This document shows, one piece after another, positions 1 to 12,110 of a stretch of DNA of 64,000 bases (within the stretch, counting starts at the first letter, position 1; each line of letters opens with the position of its first letter). The stretch is from Sphingomonas sp. (lineage in GTDB: Bacteria > Pseudomonadota > Alphaproteobacteria > Sphingomonadales > Sphingomonadaceae), in NCBI GenBank assembly GCA_021732445.1, contig JAKFUZ010000004.1, positions 62,001-126,000 on the forward strand. Direction: 5' to 3'. Under the pieces are notes generated by a model. That model was not told the DNA's origin. It was given only the letters and a program-made list of their open reading frames with translations, and searched no databases. Position numbers and translations under genes: made by a program.

Positions 1-64
1 CGCGAACGGGGCAGGCGCTTTTATGTGCCGGTTCGGCGAGCAAAACGCGCTGGCGGCGCGGCGA

Positions 65-3000
65 TTATCGCGCCGCTGAGGGCGCTGGCGCGGGCGCCGT
101 TTGGGCTGCGCCAGCGATGCGGGCGGGCAGCACCTGCATCGACCAATCCCGGTCGGGCCGGAGATATTTCGCCGCAACCTGTTGCAATTGCTCAGGGGTG
201 ATGCTGCCAATGTCGGCGCCGAGCGTTGTCAGCGCCTTGACGATGCGGTCGTCCCGCGTCGCGCCCGATGTCTGGCCAAGCCAGAAGCTGTTCCCGGTCG
301 AGGCGCGCACGATATATTGGTAATATGGGCCAAGCGTGCGCTTGAACTCATCCTCGCCGATCGGCTTTGCGGCAAGATCGGCGGCAATCTCGCGGGCAAG
401 TGTGAAGAAGAATGCCACCTTGTCCGGCGGCACCTGGCCAATCGCGACGATGCGGCCACCGTTCGCAAGCCCTTCAGGCCAGCTGCTCTGGACATTGGGG
501 CTGTAACTGGCGCCAGCATCTGACCGGAGCCGCTCGAACAGGCGGTCGCTGAAAATCTGGGCCAGCACCTCAAGCCGGCGACTTTCGGCAATTCCCGCCG
601 CCCCGCCCCCGGTCGGCCACGCCATTACCGCCACTGCCTGATTGTCCGGCCCGTCATGCGTGCGCGTTATCGCTGTGGCGACATGCGCGGGGAAGCGCAC
701 CGGTGGCACCGCCGCCAGCTTGTCCTTGCGGGGTTTGAGCGCGCCAATGCTCGCGGCGACCGCGTTGATGCCGTCATTGAGCTGGAAATCGCCAAACACC
801 TGCACTTCGATTGGGCCTGATGCCAGCAGCGGCGCCCAAAGCTTGCGGAATTGGGCCGGCGTGAGCGCCGCCACCTGCTCGCGCGTGGGCGTTGTCCAGC
901 GGGCGTCGCCATCATGCAGCAACCCTTCCAGATCCCGCGCAAGGATGCCGGTGGGCGAGGAGGTAAACACATTATACCCGGCAAGCGTCACCGCTTTGGC
1001 GCGGGCGAGCGGGTCCGGGTCCCAGCCCGGTTGCGCAAGTTTAGCGGCAATGAGCCTGAGTTGATCGGGCAAATCCTGCGATGAGGTGGTATAGCCAATG
1101 ACAAAGGCATCTTCATCAATATCAAAGCTCAGGCCAATCCGGCGCCCTGCCGTCAACTGGTCAATGCGCTCAAGCCCCAGCTTGCCGATGCCGCTTGGGA
1201 TAAGCGCAAGGCCGCCTGCCCAGGCCGCCGTCTGCCGGTCGGCGGGAAGCGCGTTGTAGCCCCGCCCAAAACGCACGCGGACATAGACCCGGCTCGCCTC
1301 GGAATTGCCGGGAAAAAACAGCGCCCGGCTGCCATTGGCAAAATCCACCCGCTCCATGCCGAATTGCGCAATTGTTGACCGGCTGACAATCTTGCCGGGC
1401 GCACCGAGCTTTGGCAGCGAGGAGAAATCGGTTTTGACCAGTGCCTTGCGTGCCGATCCCAGCCGCGACACATCTTCGACAAGGGCCGCCGCCAGCGCGG
1501 CCGCCGCGGTCGCATCGGTGGTGCGCGTGTTCACCAGCGCGCGCGTCACATCGCCCATGAACACGCGCCTGGTCGACGCGAGCAGTGCCTCGGCGGAGAA
1601 CATGCCCTTTTCCCTGGCGGACTGGAGAATGTCATAAGCGGTCTGTGCCGCGGTCACCGTTTCGCGGATGTCGAGCGCTTCGCCAAGATCGTCCGCCTGT
1701 TTGGCGCCCGCCTCGGCGCGCGCGGTATCGACCTGTGTTTTCATGCCGATGTCGAATTCCGACAATTCCCGGTCGATCTCGGCTTGCGCTGCGGGCGCGG
1801 CCTGCGCATCGGCAATTGTTGCGCGCACGTCCCGCAGCGCTGCCTGCCAGTTGTCGCCAACCGGCAGCACGTCGATAAACGTGCCATTGGCCGAGCGCGA
1901 CACGTCATCGAGCGAGACGGTGGCCTGAATGAAGCTGCCGCCGGTGCGCGCGCGCGTTTCCAGCCGGCGGTTGATGAGCCTGAGCGCAACTAGGTCAACC
2001 AGCCGCTTCTGGTTGAAGATCACCGTATCGTCGTTGAACTTCCAGGGCCGGAGCACCGCCATCGCCACCACGGGCGGAATTGCCGGTTCGACGATGGCCG
2101 CTGTGGCCTGCGCGCCGGCCATTGGCGCGCCGAAATCGGGGTCTGCCGGGTTGCGGCCCATGCCCGCCCAGTCGGCGAAGTTTTTCACGATCAGTTGTTC
2201 AAACAGCGCCGGATCAAGATCGCCGGAGATGATGACGACGGCGCGCTCCGGGCGATACCAGCGATCATGAAACGCCTTCACCGTATCGGCGGTCGCTGCC
2301 TCCAGCGTGGCAATGCTGCCGATCGGCGAGCGGTCGGCCAGCGGCTGACCGGCAAAGAACAGCCGCCGGGTGGCATCGCCAAAGCGCACTTGCGGGCCGG
2401 GTTGCTCGCGCTGTTCGGCCAGCACCACGGGGCGTTCTGCGCCCAGCGCCTGCGCGGTGATGTTGGGTTGCGCCATCATGCCCGACAGAATCTTCAGGCT
2501 GGTATCAAGGCTTTCGCTCATGGCACCGGGCAGGTCGAGCTTGTAGGTGGTGCTGGTCGGCGAGGTCTGCGCGTTAGTGTCGGACCCAAAGGTCGTGCCC
2601 AGCCGCTGCCAAACGCGCTTGGCCTCACCATCGGGCACATAGGCCGACCCGCGAAAGCTAAGATGCTCGATGAGATGGGCAAAACCGCGTTCCGCATCGC
2701 TTTCATAAAGCGACCCGGCATCGATTCGCACGCGCACCGCGACTTGCCCCGGCGGCACCCCGTTGCGGCGGACGGCATAGCGCAGGCCGTTGGCAAGCGT
2801 GCCGAAATGCCATTCTGGGTCGGGCGTGATGTCGCTGCCCTTGTAAAGCCATGCGGTCTTGTCGACAAAGGCGTCACGCCGGGCCGCCGGCGCCTTGGCC
2901 GCAGGTTTCGCGGCGGGGCCGGGTGCAAGCCTGAGTGCGGCCTTGGGCCGGGATTTTTGCGCACGCGCGCCAGAGACAGCCGCAACGGGCGACAGCGCCC

Positions 3001-3067
3001 CGGCCAACAATCCAACGGAAAGGCAAAGGGCCAGGGCGGGGCGCGCAACGCGGTACAGCAAGGTCAT
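65..3067 (-). CDS. Secreted M16 family zinc metalloprotease (insulinase/pitrilysin type)
   Basis: Encodes about 1000 residues. The N-terminus is a signal peptide (basic start, then a Leu/Ala-rich core, AxA near residue 36), so the protein is probably periplasmic. The first M16 domain carries the inverted zinc motif HLIEH at residues 131-135, with downstream Glu residues that can supply the third ligand. A second M16-like half follows with no zinc motif, as usual in single-chain two-half members. I chose the ATG at 3067 because it begins the signal peptide; the open frame continues upstream to 3427 but that part would cover the divergent nfu-type gene. The family degrades peptides or processes precursors. 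The substrate is not predictable. It is a single-gene unit divergent from the Fe-S scaffold gene. Confidence 0.9.
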   Translation of the reverse strand: MTLLYRVARPALALCLSVGLLAGALSPVAAVSGARAQKSRPKAALRLAPGPAAKPAAKAPAARRDAFVDKTAWLYKGSDITPDPEWHFGTLANGLRYAVRRNGVPPGQVAVRVRIDAGSLYESDAERGFAHLIEHLSFRGSAYVPDGEAKRVWQRLGTTFGSDTNAQTSPTSTTYKLDLPGAMSESLDTSLKILSGMMAQPNITAQALGAERPVVLAEQREQPGPQVRFGDATRRLFFAGQPLADRSPIGSIATLEAATADTVKAFHDRWYRPERAVVIISGDLDPALFEQLIVKNFADWAGMGRNPADPDFGAPMAGAQATAAIVEPAIPPVVAMAVLRPWKFNDDTVIFNQKRLVDLVALRLINRRLETRARTGGSFIQATVSLDDVSRSANGTFIDVLPVGDNWQAALRDVRATIADAQAAPAAQAEIDRELSEFDIGMKTQVDTARAEAGAKQADDLGEALDIRETVTAAQTAYDILQSAREKGMFSAEALLASTRRVFMGDVTRALVNTRTTDATAAAALAAALVEDVSRLGSARKALVKTDFSSLPKLGAPGKIVSRSTIAQFGMERVDFANGSRALFFPGNSEASRVYVRVRFGRGYNALPADRQTAAWAGGLALIPSGIGKLGLERIDQLTAGRRIGLSFDIDEDAFVIGYTTSSQDLPDQLRLIAAKLAQPGWDPDPLARAKAVTLAGYNVFTSSPTGILARDLEGLLHDGDARWTTPTREQVAALTPAQFRKLWAPLLASGPIEVQVFGDFQLNDGINAVAASIGALKPRKDKLAAVPPVRFPAHVATAITRTHDGPDNQAVAVMAWPTGGGAAGIAESRRLEVLAQIFSDRLFERLRSDAGASYSPNVQSSWPEGLANGGRIVAIGQVPPDKVAFFFTLAREIAADLAAKPIGEDEFKRTLGPYYQYIVRASTGNSFWLGQTSGATRDDRIVKALTTLGADIGSITPEQLQQVAAKYLRPDRDWSMQVLPARIAGAAQTAPAPAPSAAR

Positions 3068-3194
3068 CGCACAAGATGTAGCGCGCAGCGGCGGCTCCCG
3101 CCAGCCACATTGGCGGACAACGCGGTCCCAAGCTTTACGCGCCCTGCTCAATAGTTGACCGCCGCCACTTGATCGGGCCTGCGCAACGCGCCAC

Positions 3195-3779
3195 ATGAAT
3201 GCGATGCTGATAGAAACCGAAACCACGCCCAACCCGGCCACGCTCAAATTCCTCCCCGGTCGCGCGGTGATGGACGCAGGCACGCGCGATTTTGCCAGCC
3301 CCGAAGCGGCCGAGGCCTCGCCGCTTGCCACAGCACTGTTCGGGCTTGGCGATGTGACTGGCGTGTTCTTTGGTCGCGATTTCATTTCCGTCACCGCCGC
3401 CTCGGGCACCGACTGGCCTGCGCTCAAGCCCGATGTGCTGGCGGTGCTGCTCGATCATTTTTCAGCCAATATGCCGCTGTTTCGGGCCGGTTCGGCCGGC
3501 GCCATCACGGTGCCCGCTGCCGATACGGGCTTTGCCGACGACCCTGCCGATGCCGAGATCATCACCCAAATCCAGGATCTTATCGAAACCCGCATTCGCC
3601 CGGCCGTGGCCAATGACGGCGGCGACATCGTCTATCGCGGGTTCGACAAGGGCAAGGTCTACCTCCAGATGCAAGGCGCATGCGCCGGCTGCCCGAGTTC
3701 GTCGGCAACGCTCAAAAACGGGATCGAACAGCTTTTGAAATATTACGTCCCCGAAGTCACCGAGGTCCGCGCGGTCTGA
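3195..3779 (+). CDS. NifU-like Fe-S cluster scaffold/carrier protein (Nfu type)
   Basis: A 194-residue protein with the two-part Nfu layout. The N-terminal Nfu_N domain contains the typical [12 protein letters not shown] stretch. The C-terminal NifU domain has CAGC at residues 163-166, the CxxC that holds a 4Fe-4S cluster at a dimer interface. Nfu proteins carry clusters to apo-enzymes in the cytoplasm; the radical SAM enzymes MiaB and RlmN encoded in this window are examples of Fe-S clients in general. The ATG at 3204 (third codon after the first) would give the more usual family start, so the first three residues are uncertain. It begins a long same-strand run that reaches miaB. Confidence 0.93.
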   Translation: MNAMLIETETTPNPATLKFLPGRAVMDAGTRDFASPEAAEASPLATALFGLGDVTGVFFGRDFISVTAASGTDWPALKPDVLAVLLDHFSANMPLFRAGSAGAITVPAADTGFADDPADAEIITQIQDLIETRIRPAVANDGGDIVYRGFDKGKVYLQMQGACAGCPSSSATLKNGIEQLLKYYVPEVTEVRAV

Positions 3780-3828
3780 GCCGCGATGGCCGATTTGGCT
3801 GCCATCCACAGCAGAAAGCGATTTTTCG

Positions 3829-4422
3829 ATGGGCGAAAAACTCTCTCCGGCCGCGCTCGACACCCTGTTCCGCACGGCGCGCAGCTATAATGGCTATCTC
3901 GACACGCCGGTTCTGGCGCAGCAGCTTCATGACATCTGGGATCTGATGAAATGGGGCCCGACATCGGCCAACCAGATGCCGGCGCGGCTGGTGTGGTGCG
4001 TGAGCGCGCCGGCCAAGGAAAAACTCGCCGCGTGCGCCAGCGGCACCAATGCCGAAAAAATCCGCAAGGCCCCGGTGACGGCGATCATTGCCATGGACGA
4101 AAATTTTCACGAATTGCTGCCCGAGCTGTTTCCGCCCGCCGACGCGAAATCCTGGTTTGATGGCAAGGACGAGCTGCGCCGCACATCGGCGATGCGCAAC
4201 GCCACGTTGCAGGGCGCCTATTTCCTGCTGGCGGCGCGCGCGCTGGGGCTGGACACGGGGCCCATGTCGGGCTTTGACAATGCCGGGGTCGACGCGGCCT
4301 TTTTTGCCGATACGCCGCATGTGAAATCCAACTTCATCTCAACCCTTGGCTATGGCGACCCGGCGAGCATTTTTGGCCGGCTGCCCCGCCCCGCCTTTGA
4401 CCGCTTCAACCGCATCGACTGA
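3829..4422 (+). CDS. Nitroreductase-family protein, RutE/HadB type (malonic semialdehyde reductase-like)
   Basis: A 197-residue FMN-dependent nitroreductase-fold protein. The pattern around residues 40-60 ([19 protein letters not shown]) and the GFD near residue 150 match the RutE branch, which reduces malonic semialdehyde to 3-hydroxypropionate in pyrimidine degradation. No other rut genes are nearby, so the physiological substrate here is open. It lies 49 bases after the Fe-S scaffold gene and 10 bases before tsaB. Length is normal for the family. Confidence 0.82.
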   Translation: MGEKLSPAALDTLFRTARSYNGYLDTPVLAQQLHDIWDLMKWGPTSANQMPARLVWCVSAPAKEKLAACASGTNAEKIRKAPVTAIIAMDENFHELLPELFPPADAKSWFDGKDELRRTSAMRNATLQGAYFLLAARALGLDTGPMSGFDNAGVDAAFFADTPHVKSNFISTLGYGDPASIFGRLPRPAFDRFNRID

Positions 4423-4432
4423 GCGCCGGCGG

Positions 4433-5056
4433 TTGCGCACGCTCGTCATTGAAACGGCAACGGCGGCGTGCTCGGTGGCGGTGGTCGCGGGCACCACGAT
4501 TGTTGCCGAGCAGCACGCGGTCGTCGGGCGCGGTCATGCCGAGCAGCTCTTGCCGATGATCGCTCGCCTGCCCGATGGCGGCCGCGCGGCGCGCATTCTC
4601 GTCGATTGCGGCCCGGGCAGCTTCACGGGCCTGCGCGTGGGAATAGCGGCGGCGCGCGCGCTGGGCTTTGGCTGGGGCGTGCCGGTTGCGGGGTATTCGT
4701 CCGTTGCGCTGCTGGCCGTCACGGCATTTGCGGCGCGCCACGATATCGACGATCTTGCGGTGATGCTTGAAGGCGGGCATGGCGAAGTCTTCATGCAGAG
4801 CTTTTCGCGATCGCCCTTTGCCCCGCTTGATGCGCTTGCCGCGCGCGCGCCGGCAGCCGCCCTTGCAGCGCTTGGCGCCCGGGCGGCGATTGGCAATGCC
4901 GGGCGCGCCCTTGCGCTGCTTGCCCCGGCGCTGGACTGGCAGGAAATGCTGCCCCGCGCTGCCGATGCCGTGCTGCTGCCGCCCACATTTTCGGCGCTTG
5001 CGGCGACGCCCCTTTATGGCCGTGCGCCCGACGCAAAGCCAATGGCTGCGGCGTGA
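4433..5056 (+). CDS. tsaB: tRNA threonylcarbamoyladenosine biosynthesis protein TsaB
   Basis: About 207 residues of the ASKHA-fold partner of TsaD, needed for t6A at position 37 of ANN-decoding tRNAs. The N-terminal strand RTLVIETATAACSVAV and the motif GPGSFTGLRVG near residue 60 are diagnostic. I chose the TTG at 4433, 10 bases after the preceding stop, because it gives the family N-terminus. The only upstream ATG (4346) would overlap the nitroreductase gene by 77 bases and add an unrelated leader. The stop overlaps the GTG start of rimI (GTGA), so the two are probably translationally coupled. Confidence 0.9.
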   Translation: MRTLVIETATAACSVAVVAGTTIVAEQHAVVGRGHAEQLLPMIARLPDGGRAARILVDCGPGSFTGLRVGIAAARALGFGWGVPVAGYSSVALLAVTAFAARHDIDDLAVMLEGGHGEVFMQSFSRSPFAPLDALAARAPAAALAALGARAAIGNAGRALALLAPALDWQEMLPRAADAVLLPPTFSALAATPLYGRAPDAKPMAAA

Positions 5057-5529
5057 GCGCAATGCTCACCTGTATTGATATCCGCCCCGGCAGCGTCGCC
5101 GACATAGGGGCGATCGACATCATCATGAACGACGCTTTTGACCCGCGTTATGGCGAAGCATGGACTACAGGCCAGTGCCTCGCGATTGTCGCGCTGCCGG
5201 GAATCTGGCTTACCGTGGCTGAGGTTGATGGCCAGGCGGCAGGCTTTGCGCTGTGCCGGGCAACCGCCGACGAAGCGGAACTGCTGCTGCTGGCAACGCG
5301 GCCTGCCCTGCGCCGGCGCGGCATAGGCAATGCGTTGCTGCGGACAATAGTTCACGATTGCAAAACACGCGGCGTCACCAAACTTCATCTTGAGGTTAGG
5401 GCCGGCAACCGCGCGATAGAGTTATATCGCAACGCAGGATTTGCCAAAGTCGGTGAACGACGTGGTTATTACCGCGGACAGTCTGGCCAAGTTTTTGATG
5501 CGCTGACCTTTTGTCGCAATATTGGGTGA
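5053..5529 (+). CDS. rimI: Ribosomal-protein-alanine N-acetyltransferase RimI (GNAT)
   Basis: A 158-residue GNAT acetyltransferase. The acetyl-CoA loop reads RRRGIG (around residues 90-96), followed by LEVRAGNRAIELYRNAGFAKVGERRGYY, the typical RimI tail of motif B. RimI acetylates the N-terminal alanine of ribosomal protein S18. The gene overlaps tsaB by four bases; the GTG at 5053 is the coupled start and an ATG lies at 5062 as an alternative. The tsaB-rimI pairing supports the call, although such single GNAT domains can have other protein targets. Confidence 0.87.
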   Translation: MSAMLTCIDIRPGSVADIGAIDIIMNDAFDPRYGEAWTTGQCLAIVALPGIWLTVAEVDGQAAGFALCRATADEAELLLLATRPALRRRGIGNALLRTIVHDCKTRGVTKLHLEVRAGNRAIELYRNAGFAKVGERRGYYRGQSGQVFDALTFCRNIG

Positions 5530-5576
5530 TCCCGGGCTCTCATTGCACAATTGTTACTTGCGAAATGGATTCATTG

Positions 5577-5590
5577 CGCCGATATCGGCG
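5577..5590. promoter_or_regulatory. Perfect 14-bp dyad upstream of mucR
   Basis: CGCCGATATCGGCG is a perfect palindrome about 45 bases before the mucR start, inside a more AT-rich intergenic region. A possible promoter overlaps it: CTTGCG then 17 bases then CGATAT. Position and symmetry suggest an operator, for instance for autoregulation, but which protein binds is unknown. Confidence 0.35.
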
Positions 5591-5634
5591 TCATTCGGCG
5601 CGTAATTCGTCGAAGATAATTTGAGGGAATTTTA

Positions 5635-6051
5635 ATGAATAGCCAAACGGAAGTTGACGAGACGCTCATCACCCTGACCGCCGATATTGTTGCTGCACAT
5701 GTCAGCAACAACAGCGTTGCGGTGTCGGATTTGCCGCTGCTCATCTCGAATGTGCACAATGCGCTGGCCGGCCTTGGCACGCAGGCGCCCGAGCCGGAAG
5801 TGAAGCAGGAACCGGCAGTGTCGGTGCGCGCCTCCATAAAGCCCGACTATATCGTGTGTCTGGAGGACGGAAAGAAGCTGAAGATGCTGAAGCGCCATTT
5901 GATGACTCACTATCAAATGACCCCGGATCAATATCGCACCAAGTGGAACCTGCCCGCGGACTATCCCATGGTCGCGCCAAATTATGCCGAACAGCGCCGC
6001 ACGCTGGCCAAGAAGATCGGTCTCGGCACGTCACGCCGCAAGGCACGCTGA
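5635..6051 (+). CDS. mucR: MucR/Ros family zinc-finger transcriptional regulator
   Basis: A 138-residue Ros/MucR regulator, a family that controls exopolysaccharide, motility and cell-cycle genes in alphaproteobacteria by binding AT-rich DNA. The N-terminal half (about 50 residues) is the oligomerisation region. The zinc-finger zone reads C75-LE-D78 ... H88-LMT-H92, so the second metal ligand is Asp, not Cys. The following segment [28 protein letters not shown] is the conserved basic tail. A strong Shine-Dalgarno GAGGGA precedes the ATG. It has its own 105-base upstream region. Confidence 0.93.
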   Translation: MNSQTEVDETLITLTADIVAAHVSNNSVAVSDLPLLISNVHNALAGLGTQAPEPEVKQEPAVSVRASIKPDYIVCLEDGKKLKMLKRHLMTHYQMTPDQYRTKWNLPADYPMVAPNYAEQRRTLAKKIGLGTSRRKAR

Positions 6052-6133
6052 TCCCTGCCCCGCGCCGTCGTTGCAAGCGTGCACAGGCGACGGCGGCGTG
6101 GTGGCTGATAGATTATGGAACGGCGACAGCCTT

Positions 6134-6139
6134 TATAAT
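6134..6139 (+). promoter_or_regulatory. Candidate -10 element (TATAAT) upstream of fur/mur
   Basis: A perfect TATAAT lies 56 bases before the fur/mur ATG in the 144-base gap after mucR. No convincing -35 hexamer sits 16-18 bases upstream, so this is a weak promoter call. Confidence 0.3.
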
Positions 6140-6195
6140 GCCGCCCGGTCGCGGTACAGCGTGGCGCAGGCACCCCATGGAGTCGCAGACAAATC

Positions 6196-6618
6196 ATGGC
6201 CCGCACCATTGACGTAGAAGCCTTGTGCAACGAAAAGGGCTTGCGGATAACCGACCAGCGCCGGGTCATCGCGCGCGTGCTTTCGGATGCGGACGACCAC
6301 CCCGATGTTGAAAAAGTCTATGAGCGCGCCGCCGCCATCGACCCGGGTATTTCAATTGCCACCGTTTACCGCACTGTCCGGCTGTTCGAGGAAGCCGGCA
6401 TTCTCGACCGGCATGATTTTGGCGATGGCCGCGCGCGCTATGAGCCCGCACCCGAGGCGCATCACGACCATCTGATCGATGTCGAGACCGGCAAGGTCGT
6501 GGAGTTCGTCGACCCCGAGCTTGAGCAGCTGCAAAAGGCGATTGCCGAGCGGCTCGGCTTTCGTCTGGTCGATCACCGGATGGAATTGTACGGCGTGGCG
6601 CTTGATCGCAAGGGCTGA
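6196..6618 (+). CDS. Fur-family metal-responsive repressor (Fur/Mur type)
   Basis: A 140-residue Fur-family regulator. The winged-helix segment includes RITDQRRVIARVL and ISIATVYRTVRLFEEAGIL (recognition helix). The metal-sensing motif HHDH is at residues 89-92. Where enterobacterial Fur has a CxxC structural zinc site directly after this motif, this protein reads DVETGKVVEF; its only Cys is residue 11. Loss of CxxC is typical of alphaproteobacterial Fur/Mur proteins, which often sense manganese or control iron less directly. plsC starts within about 15 bases of its stop, so the two are likely co-transcribed. Confidence 0.9.
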   Translation: MARTIDVEALCNEKGLRITDQRRVIARVLSDADDHPDVEKVYERAAAIDPGISIATVYRTVRLFEEAGILDRHDFGDGRARYEPAPEAHHDHLIDVETGKVVEFVDPELEQLQKAIAERLGFRLVDHRMELYGVALDRKG

Positions 6619-6631
6619 GCCGGCCGGCTGG

Positions 6632-7468
6632 TTGCGTTTTGCAGCGCGCGTTGCCGGGCTGCTGACGGCGATGCTGTTGGCAATCCCGCCGCATTGTGTG
6701 TGGCGGCTGCTTGGCCAGCCCTCGCCCTGGCCCCGGCTGTTTTTGAGCTGGGCGACGCGGATCTGCGGCGCGCGGCGCAAAATGGTTGGCGTGCCGCTGC
6801 GGCGCGACGTGTTCTTCATCGCCAACCATGTGAGCTGGCTCGATATTCCGGTGATCGCCGGCGCCAACGGCACGGCCTTCATCGCCAAGCACGAACTGGC
6901 AACCGCGCCGGTGGTTGGCCTGCTCGCCAAAATGAACCGCACGGTGTTTGTCCAGCGGGCCGACCGGATGGGTGTCGCCGAGCAGATCAACGAGCTGCGC
7001 GAGGCGCTGGCGCAAACATGGGCGATCACGATTTTTCCCGAAGGGACGACCACCGACGGGCTGTCGCTGCTGCCGTTCAAGCCGAGCCTGCTAGCGGTGC
7101 TCGACCCGCCGCCGCCGGGCATCATGGTGCAGCCGGTGGTGCTCAATTATGGCGCGGTTTCCGAGGAAATCGCCTGGGTGGGCGTGGAGGCGGGCCAGGA
7201 CAATGCGGTGCGCGTATTGTCGCGCAAGGGCAGTTTTCCGGTCGAAGTGCATTTTCTGGAACCCTTCAACCCGCGCGATTACCCCGGACGCAAGGCCATC
7301 AACGCCGAGGCGCGGCGGCGGATTGAAGAGGCTCTGGCCCGCACGCTCGGCCACCCGCTCCGCCCGTTCCCCGGGCATGACGTGCTGGCGCAAATTGCAG
7401 CCGGGCAACACCCGCCGCTGCCCCACCCGGCAACGCTTGCGGCGGCATCATCGGACGCAGCAGCGTAA
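6632..7468 (+). CDS. plsC: 1-acyl-sn-glycerol-3-phosphate acyltransferase (PlsC family)
   Basis: About 278 residues. It acylates lysophosphatidic acid to phosphatidic acid at the inner membrane. The catalytic motif NHVSWLD (HX4D) and the substrate motif FPEGTT are intact, and a hydrophobic N-terminal helix anchors the protein. No ATG lies near the fur stop. I chose the TTG at 6632, which keeps the whole N-terminal helix; the first ATG is at 6671 and would remove 13 residues. The C-terminal tail is Ala-rich and not conserved. Confidence 0.88.
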   Translation: MRFAARVAGLLTAMLLAIPPHCVWRLLGQPSPWPRLFLSWATRICGARRKMVGVPLRRDVFFIANHVSWLDIPVIAGANGTAFIAKHELATAPVVGLLAKMNRTVFVQRADRMGVAEQINELREALAQTWAITIFPEGTTTDGLSLLPFKPSLLAVLDPPPPGIMVQPVVLNYGAVSEEIAWVGVEAGQDNAVRVLSRKGSFPVEVHFLEPFNPRDYPGRKAINAEARRRIEEALARTLGHPLRPFPGHDVLAQIAAGQHPPLPHPATLAAASSDAAA

Positions 7469-7511
7469 CGGGCTTCCCGCCGCCGGTCAGTTAGCGCTAT
7501 AGGCGCTGGCG

Positions 7512-8822
7512 ATGGCCCGCACCCCCAAAACCTTTCACGTCAAATCCTTTGGCTGCCAGATGAACGTCTATGACGGCGACCGGATGGCCGAGCTGATGGC
7601 CGCGCAGGGCATGACCGCCGCAGACGACGCGCACAGCGCCGATCTGGTCATCCTCAACACATGCCACATCCGTGAAAAGGCCACCGAAAAAGTCTATTCC
7701 GACATTGGCCGCATCAGAAAGCACGGGCAAGACCCGATGATTGCGATTGCCGGCTGCGTGGCCCAGGCCGAAGGCGACGAAATTGTCCGCCGGGCCAAGG
7801 TGGATGTCGTCGTTGGCCCGCAGGCTTATCACAATCTGCCGGCGCTCGTCGCAAAGGCGGCGGGCGGTGTCGCGGCAATCGACACCGACATGCCGGTTGA
7901 CCTGAAATTTGCGCATCTGCCGGCGCGGCGCCGGGTGCCGCCATCGGCCTTTCTGACGGTACAGGAGGGTTGCGACAAATTCTGCACCTATTGCGTGGTG
8001 CCCTATACCCGCGGCGCAGAAGTGTCGCGGCCCTGGGGCGCCATCGTCGACGAAGCGCGCGCGCTGGTGGCGGCGGGCGCGCGCGAGATTACCCTGCTGG
8101 GGCAGAATGTGAACGCGTGGACGGGAGCGGACGGGCGCGGGCGCACGCGCGGGCTGGGCGCGCTGATCGAGGATTTGGCCCAGATCACGGATCTTGCGCG
8201 GCTGCGCTACACCACCAGCCACCCCAATGACATGGCCGATGATCTTATCACCGCGCACCGCGACGTGGCCAAGCTCATGCCTTTCCTGCACCTGCCGGTG
8301 CAATCCGGCAGCGACGCCGTGCTGAAGGCGATGAACCGCAGCCACAGCCGGGATTCCTATTTGCGGCTGCTGGAACGGGTGCGCGCGGCGCGGCCCGACA
8401 TTGCGCTGTCGGGCGATTTCATCGTGGGTTTCCCCGGCGAAACCGATGACGACTTCGAGCAGACGCTGAGCCTGGTGGCCGAAGTCGGCTATGCACAGGC
8501 ATTCAGCTTCAAATATTCACCGCGGCCCGGCACGCCAGCGGCAACCATGGACAACCAGATCGCGCCAGAACTGATGGCGGAACGGCTTGCCCGCCTTCAG
8601 GCCGCAATCAACCGCGATCAGGCCGCGTTCAACGCCGCGAGTGTCGGCAAAACCTGCGACATTCTGCTCGAACGCGCCGGCAAATATGACGGGCAATTGC
8701 TTGGCAAGTCGCCCTGGCTGCAATCGGTAATCTATGACGGCCCCGGTGCAATCGGCGACATCGTTACAATAGCCATCGTGAGCGCGGCGCCCAATTGCGT
8801 GACGGGCATGGCCGCCGGCTGA
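7512..8822 (+). CDS. miaB: tRNA-2-methylthio-N6-dimethylallyladenosine synthase MiaB
   Basis: A 436-residue radical SAM methylthiotransferase that makes ms2i6A at tRNA position 37. The three domains are visible. The N-terminal UPF0004 domain has C15, C51 and C82 for the auxiliary cluster. The radical SAM core has C154-xxx-C158-xx-C161 (CDKFCTYC). The C-terminal part is a TRAM domain. It follows plsC by 43 bases and closes the plus-strand run, meeting gyrB tail to tail with a 24-base gap. In many relatives phoH and ybeY follow miaB; they are not here. Confidence 0.96.
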   Translation: MARTPKTFHVKSFGCQMNVYDGDRMAELMAAQGMTAADDAHSADLVILNTCHIREKATEKVYSDIGRIRKHGQDPMIAIAGCVAQAEGDEIVRRAKVDVVVGPQAYHNLPALVAKAAGGVAAIDTDMPVDLKFAHLPARRRVPPSAFLTVQEGCDKFCTYCVVPYTRGAEVSRPWGAIVDEARALVAAGAREITLLGQNVNAWTGADGRGRTRGLGALIEDLAQITDLARLRYTTSHPNDMADDLITAHRDVAKLMPFLHLPVQSGSDAVLKAMNRSHSRDSYLRLLERVRAARPDIALSGDFIVGFPGETDDDFEQTLSLVAEVGYAQAFSFKYSPRPGTPAATMDNQIAPELMAERLARLQAAINRDQAAFNAASVGKTCDILLERAGKYDGQLLGKSPWLQSVIYDGPGAIGDIVTIAIVSAAPNCVTGMAAG

Positions 8823-8846
8823 ACCGCGCCCCGCGCCTCGCGCTGC

Positions 8847-11950
<3,104 letters not shown>

Positions 11951-12110
11951 TGGTTTTCCCTCTTTCCCAATAATGACGGACCGGGCATCAACGCCCGCGC
12001 CCCGCGCTTGCGGAATGTGCGCGGCCCCGTCAATCAAGCGCTGCGAGCGCGTCGATATTATTGGACGATAGCTTACTTGGTTGCGCGGCCGCCGCCCGCT
12101 GGGCCGCGCG

